DNA of 64,000 nucleotides, taken from NCBI GenBank assembly GCA_965153355.1, contig OZ231127.1, positions 63,364,001 to 63,428,000 of the forward strand. Reading direction: 5' to 3'. Below are positions 13,689 to 64,000 of this stretch, piece after piece. A program made the position numbers and the translations under genes. Under the pieces are notes generated by a model. It did not search any database and was not told the origin of the DNA. It saw only the letters and a list, made by a program, of their open reading frames with translations. The stretch comes from Flaccisagitta enflata (Eukaryota; Chaetognatha; Sagittoidea; Aphragmophora). Position 1 is the stretch's first letter. Each line of letters opens with the position of its first letter.

Positions 13689-14149
13689 AACAAGGTCAAC
13701 AAACCTTAGTTGCGTGGTAATAAAGGTAATAAAGGTAATACAGGTAAAGGTAATAAAGCTAAAGGTAATGAAGCTAAAGGTGATAAATTGAAATAAATTA
13801 CTTAAAGTACCTTATGTACCCTAAAGTACCCTGAAGTACCTAAAATACCCTAAAGTACCCTTAAGTACCCAAAAGTACCCCTAAGTACCCAAAAGCACCC
13901 TTAAGTACCCTAAAGTACCCTAGGGTGACCAAAAGTACCAAAAGTACCCTATAGTACCCTTGATACCAATGGTACCCTTAACTACGCTTAAGTACCCTAA
14001 AGTACCTTTAAGTACCCTAAAGTACCCTTAAGTTCCTTTAGAATAAAGATTTAAGCTACATTTCAAAAATGTGATGGACCAACCGACAGACAGACCGACA
14101 GACTGACAGACCGACATAGCGGCTTCTAGAGTCGCGTTCACGCGACTAA
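13689..14149 (-). mobile_element. Helentron-like element, copy E, with expanded 10-bp core repeat
   Basis: On the minus strand the 5' end is AGTCGCGTGAACGCGACTCTAG, followed by a GGTCTGTC tract. The interior is expanded by about 20 copies of a roughly 10-bp unit (AAGTACCCTA on the plus strand, 13805-14035). The 3' end is CACGCAACT, the hairpin AAGGT-loop-ACCTT (13692-13707) and TTGTT. The hairpin sequence differs completely from other copies but still pairs. Confidence 0.65.
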
Positions 14150-14482
14150 GAAATCTTATATAAATTCATCCTGTATTAGTTATCTTTGCCGCAGGACTTC
14201 TGTCCCAAGTAATGGAGTAGAAGTGAGACGCCTTCATCAGCAAGGCCTAGCCCATTGGTCATGAGGGGCCTTATATTTATTTCTTATTTATTGTTGTTTT
14301 TTTTTTGTTTTTTTTTTCTTGTTTTCTCATTGTTTTTCTTGATTTCTTGTTGTTTTTAATTTATTCTGTTTTTTTGTTTTCTTGTTGTTTTTCTTTGTTT
14401 TCTTGTTGTTTTCCTTGTTTTCTTGATTTCTTGTTTTCTTGTTGTTATTGTTTTCCTTGTTTTGTTTTTTTTTTTGGCTAAG
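14150..14482. other. T-rich low-complexity stretch between the inverted-repeat arms
   Basis: Repeats of TTTTCTTGTTG and similar units, with no coding potential. Confidence 0.7.
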
Positions 14483-15672
14483 CACGTCGCTTCAAATGGT
14501 CATATCTCAGCCATTTTTTGGAAATATGGCCTGAAATTTTTTTTGGAACCTCCAAACATCTTATAATAGCAAAATAGAAAAAAGAAATTGGGGAACCCTG
14601 ATCTTGAAATATTGTTTTTAGGTCAATGAACTAAAAAAAATGATTTTTTTGGAGCGATTTTGGGTTTTTGTGGCCAAATTTTCCTATGAAGCCATTTAAG
14701 GAGGGCCACAAATTTTTACATGATGGTAGTTGCATTTATTAAGAACTTCCATTTCCAATTTGAAGGCATTCCATTCATTTTTGTAGTCACAATGAAAAAA
14801 AAACTACATTTTTTTCGTTTTAGGGGCCCTTTTTGGGCCTTTTTAGGTACCCCACAATAGCCCCATCATTATGATTCCTGTTTTTATAATCTCTTACATC
14901 TTGTAGTGTCCCCAACTATGAATTAAAATGAACAGGACCCCTTTTTGTACCCAATTGTTTAAAAAAATCACCAAAAATGACCATTTTTGGCGTTTTCCAT
15001 TTTTACCACGTCGCTTCAAATGGTCATATCTCAGCCATTTTTTGGAAATATGGCCTGAAATTTTTTTTGGAACCTCCAAACATCTTATATTAGCAAAATA
15101 GAAAAAAAAAATTGGGGTACCCTGACCTTATAATATTGTTTTTAGGTCAATGAACTCAAAAAACTGATTTTTTGGGAGCGATTTTTGGTTTTTGTGGCCA
15201 AATTTTCCTATGAAGCCATCTAAGGAGGGCCACAAATTTTTACATGATGGTAGTTGCATTTATAAGGAACTTCCATTTCAAATTTGAAGTCATTCCATTC
15301 ATTTTTGTAGTCACAATGAAAAAAAAACTACATTTTTTTCGTTTTAGGGGCCCTTTTTGGGCCTTTTTAGGTACCCCACAATAGCCCCATCATCATGATT
15401 CTTGTTTTACTAGTCTCTTACATCTTGAAGTGTCCCCAACTATGAATTTAAACACTTGGCCTCCATCTAAGTACTAAATTTTGGCCAAAAATACCCAAAA
15501 ATAGCCATTTTTGGGTGTTTTTTTGGGGCCGTTTCTAAACGCAGCCGCGTAGGGCTCTAAAAAGGTCACGGTTGGATTCCCCAGGTTTTTTTACATAAGA
15601 TTGGGCATTTTTTAGCCTCCTTACTAATTTTTTTTTTTTTTTTCATCGTAGCCCAACTTGTGCAGGTGGCGG
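14483..15672 (-). repeat. Right arm of the 5.1-kb inverted repeat
   Basis: Reverse complement of 10534-11722, including the same internal tandem duplication of about 0.52 kb. Small differences include homopolymer length changes and single substitutions. Confidence 0.85.
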
Positions 15673-15766
15673 AACAAAAAAGGAGAAAAAATAAAAACAA
15701 TAAAACATTTTTGCCTTTTTGAGTCTTTTAAGGATTTAGTTTCCCCCTCCCTCATTTCTCGTCAAT

Positions 15767-15772
<6 letters not shown>

Positions 15773-15861
<89 letters not shown>
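15773..15861. repeat. (CT)n microsatellite
   Basis: An uninterrupted CT dinucleotide tract of about 44 units, just outside the inverted-repeat structure. Confidence 0.95.
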
Positions 15862-15863
<2 letters not shown>

Positions 15864-18800
15864 AATCTGCATCCCATGATTTGTCCTCAGTTTTGTTGAA
15901 GATGCTATATTAAATTTTTCTCTAATGCCCCATCCCCTTCATGTTTTTGTGTGTGACGCTTGTGCTCATTTTTTGTAACAGGAGACGCATGGTTGCGTAA
16001 TGTTATCTATACAAAGGAAGAAACAAAAAAAAACGATTCTGGCTTTTTATGTTGTTCCATACATCGTTGTTGCTTCAAAATGGGAAAATGGTTACTTTTC
16101 TTTTTCTTGGCGTAGATGCGACCGATCATCGGACTAATCGCTTTTAGCAATCCTCGATTCAATCGAGCAAAGCAGCCAATTGGAATCCAAAAAGGGCCCC
16201 TTAGGGAATGTCAAAAAGATACTTAAGAAGAACAGAAAGAGATTATGGATAAGGATTGGCTAGAAGCAAAAAAAAGAGACTGATGAGGTAAAAATGGGGA
16301 AGGTCAGAAAATTGGATAACAAGAAAGGGAAAATTAATAGGAAAAAAGAAGATGGAAGAATGGAAAGTTCAAAGGAAGGGAGATAGAAAGGAAGGCAAGG
16401 AGGGAAGAAGGCAGGAGGAAAGAAAGGTAAGTCACAGTGCAAACGAATACGCAATTTGACCAGTCAAAATGGTTTATAACAATATATTTTTTCTTATCTA
16501 TACATAGATTTTTTATTGAGATAACAGATTTGTGGTGGATAATCATCAATTTTTTGCATAGAAAAACATACTTAGGAGAAGTGAAAAAAAAAATGCAAAG
16601 TTGATGGATTTTTGACAAAAATTGATTCTTATGCATTGACATGTCTCGTGTAAAAAAAAGCTATCTCTGAATACAAAATATTGCATTTTGAAAAACATGG
16701 CATCAGTCTAAGCAGTTTTGAGAATCAGACCATGTTCTTAGATATGCAAAATTTTGCATTCAGAGAGAGATTCGTTTTTTCTCGCGACAATATCTAATGT
16801 TTTTTGTGCCATTTTTTTAAAGGAATCTGTTGTTTCACTGAGTATGTTAGGACTTTACCGATGCGAGATCAATACCATTGATCAGTCAACCTTTTGTTAC
16901 CTTATTTGGGGAGTATGATGCAAGCATAAGACTTTAGTTTTTGTTATATTTTGCCTGCATAGCAGCGTATTCCATAATAGAACAAAATGATTTGTCAAAT
17001 TTGGCGATGTTTTGCACCGCGACGTAAGAAGGAAGGAAAGAAGGATGCAAGGAGGAAAGGAACGAACGAAGGTAGGTGGGAAGGAAGCTGAAGAAAGGAA
17101 GGAAGGAGGGTACAAGCAAAGAAACGAACGGACTTACATTTTTAATTTTATGAATCCTCCCAGTCCTTGATGACCGAATGAACGATAGTAAATTGTCCGG
17201 TGGGTGGATCGCATCTGGTTAGTCTTTAGAACCATCTTCCCAATTCTTTGCCGATTTTGAAAGTAAAGGTTTCTTTTCCTTATTGCTTAAAGATTTTGGC
17301 ACGACTCGATTCTTATTTCGTACATGCAAGTTATGTATATGGCATAACAGAAAAGTAATCAATATGCGAAATCCGTTGAGGTGTTTTTCTGCATTTAACG
17401 ACGGGTTTAACAAGGCCAGGTGCTACTTATAAAATTAACGCTATAAAATGTCTTATGACGCCCCTTACTAAAATAAAACAGAACGGTTCAATAATTAGAG
17501 TGGTAACTCGATTCATCAGAATGAGCTGGCGGTTGTTCATAGTTTTTAAAATCAAACATGGTAAAGATCATAAGAGCATGAGAGCAACTAATTGATCTGG
17601 TTTAATCAGCTCTTTGTTTTAGCACAGCACACCAACCTTCTGCAATTATGCAAATTAATTGGAAAAATTCTTTATCTCTACAGAAAAAATGGCCCATTTT
17701 ATTTGTATGGTTAGATTTATTTGGCACATTCACATTTGTTTGGGGAAGTCTCCATAGTTTTCATATTTTTACATAAAACGCATAAATGAAGTGCTCATTG
17801 ACCACATTCAAAACGACAAATTTCATATCATCGACAATTGAAAATTAAACGATGCAAATTCATCTATGCCTTTTCTGCAAGTTTATGAGGAGAAAAAGTC
17901 TCTTCACAAGCGAATATTGTTTAATAAGAAATTAGAACTCTTAGTCAAAAATCCTCCTTTCGCGTAGTAGAAAATTAGGAATGTACCATGTTGTAGTAAA
18001 TACCCTGACGGGGAATGTAGTTTGCTAATTTTACAATAAGTGAACTCATTTGGGCTGTCAAAAAATGTCTGGACACCTCTTCTTACGCTCAAAATAAATA
18101 TTTTTGCTATACAGTAACTTTATGAATTATGATATTTATTCAGAATACTGAATTAAAACAAATTCTCTCAGTGTCATATTAGAAAAAAAGAGGTATTTTG
18201 AGTATTATGAAAAATGTCTACAGATTTGAAGACACCTTTGATGAGTCCATTCATTGTGAAAAAAAGTCAGTTATCATATGAACCCAAAATTTTCAATGTA
18301 CAAATGTTTCACACCATGTTTAAAGTTTTTCATGTAGATAAACTTACCTTTTTTTTTTTTTGCCTAACACATAATTTGACGAGATGAACCTGATGAGAGA
18401 AAACCGCACTGTACTAAAACAGAAAAAAATACCAAACCCGCATTTAGATTTTAAAAAAATATATAATGAAAAAAAGATCCAAAATAGACCCTATAAATAA
18501 AGTCGGATGTCTTCGATATATTCACGAGGATGAATCCGTCCCTCCGTGCCCTTTAGTTTCGTCTCGGCACGGAGGGATTGATATAAACAAAAAAAAAAAA
18601 GAAAAACAAACCTAACGCGGCAAGAATAAGCATGGCGTTCTTAAACAAATAGTATGCATAGATGCATACGTAGAGATCAAAATAGCTGTATTAGAAAACC
18701 TGAAAAAATGATGCTACGTTATAGTGACCAATAATGATTTCCTTCCATCTGTTAGTCGACTGTCTTAGTGTTCATCAATTAAATGTTCCTCTCACACGCA

Positions 18801-20215
18801 CACTTTAAAAACTAAGAGAACAACGACGACTCTCTACATAAATGAACCATCGCGACTGTCTTTAGCGACATCACGTATTGCGTTTCACTGTATCATGTAC
18901 CCATATTCTAATCGCGCATGCGTGTAAATGGCGGGGTGCTTGTCATTGTTTGCATGCGTGGGACGATATGTCGAGTGCGCGTGCGTGTGTAGCTTTGACA
19001 GGCCCACGTGATGATGTCATGCGCGTCGTCGTTGTCATTTCTTTGTGCGCCATTCTGCCAACGTCTCAAAGAGCACGCCCAAATATGGAAAAATACATGC
19101 CCAAAAAGGCACAGACACGCCAAAATATGGCAGATACACGTTCGAGTATACGATGAAAATGCCAGAGTATGGCGGTTATGCCGTGGAGATGACAAGTATG
19201 CCCTGAGGTTGTATAACTCGTGCATATAACTCTGCCGTTGGATTCTCTTTTTCTCTAAGCACGAATTTCATAAATCTATGTATATACATATATATTCAAA
19301 AGAAAAAATTCGAGGCACGCAAAATATGTGATTGTTTTAAACTATCTCGTAAGAGTTCTATAAATATATAGTACATGGATATTTTTTACCTTGCCGTAGG
19401 CCATCAAATAAAGAACCCTCTCAGGTTGTACTCACACTCTCACGTGTATTATAAATGTCTCATACGCATTTATGTATAAATGTTGGTTTTTTTATCACCT
19501 TAATTGTTTTTCAAAAAATTTCCCGGGTTCAAAAAAGAAAAACGATTTATCACAACCTCGAGTAATATATTGGGGGAGACATTGGCAGAACGGCAATCCC
19601 TGCATGATACCAAAACAAAAACAAACCTTTGTAGAATGTCGTTATGTACATTACCAGTGAGTATTGCAAAAAAAAAAAAATGAAAATTAACGGCTATCTT
19701 CAACTAAAGAGAGAAAGAAACATCTCCTTATTTCTGTCATCACCCATTAAAAACAAACAAATCAATCCAAACCCATTAACGCGTTTTTAGATATCATGAA
19801 CGTATAACTGTCCTCTTGTTAGTCTAGTTTACTGTGGCTTTTCAGGCGCTTATTCAACAGGATTTCTATTCATGGTGCTGAGATCGAATTTGAATCCGTT
19901 TTCAATCTTGTTGACTAATTCTTTTGCGAATCCAGTTTTGTACAGTTGGTGCCCAAAATCATATTTGTAGATTGACACTATAGGATGACATCATTGAATC
20001 AGTTTTGGGATTAACCTAGAGCAAAGATGCCAAATTATCGCGATATTGAAAATATGTCATCCTCATAACTCTCTCTACAATATTGTTTTATTCACTAACT
20101 GTTTGATCTCATTTCGGCACAAAAAAAAACGAGCCCAAGCTTGAATTTTTCAGCCTACGCAATAAAGTGGCTACACGGGCTTCGGCTTGTTTTTATCATG
20201 TCATTGTCACATCAA
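15862..20215. other. Intergenic AT-rich DNA, no gene recognised
   Basis: No supported exon or RNA gene on either strand. It contains GGAAGGAA-type purine patches near 16330-16430 and 17030-17110 and a perfect short inverted repeat at 18539-18577. Confidence 0.5.
18539..18577. repeat. Perfect 12-bp stem, 15-base loop hairpin
   Basis: TCCCTCCGTGCC at 18539-18550 is the exact reverse complement of GGCACGGAGGGA at 18566-18577. An A-run follows at about 18588. Its role is unknown. Confidence 0.8.
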
Positions 20216-20291
20216 CAGATGGCTGCCTTTGTCATTTACAGATGGCTTCCTTTGTCATTTACAGATGGCTGCTTCTGTCATTCACAGATGA
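20216..20291. repeat. Three-copy 24-bp tandem repeat
   Basis: The unit ACAGATGGCTGCCTTTGTCA occurs three times with a 24-bp period and few substitutions, followed by a partial fourth copy. Confidence 0.85.
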
Positions 20292-20451
20292 CAGAGAATG
20301 GCATGTCATTTGACAACAAATTGCGTCAAGCGGCATCAGCTGACGTGATGATGCCATTCTCATGGTTTAGGTACACAAAATCTCTCTCTAACACAATGTC
20401 GTTCCGTTTTAAACCATCATCATCGTTGTAGTAGCATTCCGCAATATATTT

Positions 20452-24320
<3,869 letters not shown>

Positions 24321-24326
24321 TTTATT
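24321..24326 (-). terminator. Possible polyadenylation signal of gene B
   Basis: TTTATT on the plus strand reads AATAAA on the minus strand, about 535 bp beyond the stop codon of gene B. The distance is long and no transcript evidence is available. Confidence 0.25.
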
Positions 24327-24860
24327 TGGCTAGGATAGATCAACCATGCCACTCAATATAAAAATGGCCAATTGCCTATCTGTGATCCATGGACATCAAG
24401 TAATTTTAGTATTAAATCAAGAATTAAAAAAAAACACAGGTCCAAAAACGCGTCTAAAAAGTCGGGAGAGGTCGGGCACTGGGTAAGGGGGGAATCACAG
24501 ATATAGAAATAGGAAAGAACAACCCTGCATTACAATTTTTGTCACAGATTTTGATGAGCAAAATCGGCAATTGTAAATCGCCCAATTTCATGCTATTTGA
24601 CACGGAGCCAACCCGTCAGCAGAAAGTAGTGAATGACTTCATTCGTGTATAAACGTGCATAAAGAGATGGGACCATGCAGACGATTTTACTCATGACAGA
24701 AACCCTTCTATTCTGCCATTGCAAAGGAAATGAACGAAAATATTTTTCTGTAGCCATCGGCCACTCTGCTGCACTGCATTTCGTTTGTTGTTCGCCAAAT
24801 ACCTTCTCCACAGTATGACTCGGTCAGTCCGTCCGTTAGTAATTAGATACCTTTTGGGCT

Positions 24861-63781
<38,921 letters not shown>

Positions 63782-63866
63782 CTAGTCAGAAGGAAAAAGC
63801 TTAAATTGTTAAAACTCAAGCGCATACACAGTACACAAACACCATTTTGATTGAAACTGCAAATAG

Positions 63867-63893
63867 GCGTGGCGTGGCGTGGCGTGGCGTGGC
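63867..63893. repeat. (GGCGT)n pentanucleotide repeat
   Basis: About five units of GGCGT in the most upstream visible intron. Confidence 0.9.
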
Positions 63894-64000
63894 GCATAGA
63901 TATCAACGACTTATCCACTTGTCTATAGAAACAAATTCAACTTTTAAGTTAACAGAATAAAAAGTTTTAACGTACCCAGAGTACAACGATAGTTACATTA

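Overview
The window is invertebrate-type animal genomic DNA. It has spliced genes with GT-AG introns, very abundant long microsatellites, many short inverted-repeat transposons, a Ty3/gypsy retrotransposon and satellite DNA carrying TTAGGG/CCCTAA telomere-like motifs. The TTAGGG motif (rather than TTAGG) and the overall repeat style suggest a non-insect invertebrate, but I cannot name the taxon.

Two host genes are supported, and they converge tail to tail. Gene A (+ strand, exons 4381-4527, 5177-6316, 7039-9089; 5' part outside or unseen) encodes a type I membrane protein with two LDL-receptor class A modules, one transmembrane helix and a long low-complexity cytoplasmic tail with RD repeats, His-rich segments and a PPSY WW-binding motif. 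Gene B (- strand) is reconstructed as nine exons between 63781 and 24861. Every junction keeps phase, and it encodes the C-terminal WD40 propeller of a DENND3-like Rab GEF, ending in a 14-codon terminal exon at 24861-24902. Its 5' part lies beyond the right edge.

Region by region: 1-4380 is non-coding, with a 75-bp tandem repeat and microsatellites. 4381-9089 is gene A. 9090-24860 is intergenic, with a 5.1-kb inverted-repeat structure at 10534-15672. 24861-25557 holds the last three exons of gene B. 25558-54459 is one 28.9-kb intron of gene B, filled with nested mobile DNA: a foldback element, Helentron-like short elements, a restriction-like-endonuclease LINE fragment, a candidate 21.6-kb inverted-repeat-bounded unit (29343-50904) with mirrored satellite arrays, a gypsy element with open gag and pol, a hAT MITE with a perfect 8-bp target duplication, and a foldback element with a tRNA-like centre. 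54460-63781 holds six more exons of gene B separated by short elements and microsatellites.

The most striking signal is a dispersed family of about 15 short elements. In the full copies a 5' terminal 10-mer is complementary to a subterminal 3' 10-mer, followed by a small hairpin and TTGTT. Between copies the bases change but the pairing is kept. This is the architecture described for Helentron-derived non-autonomous elements. Two copies in direct head-to-tail tandem make up about 86% of one gene B intron.
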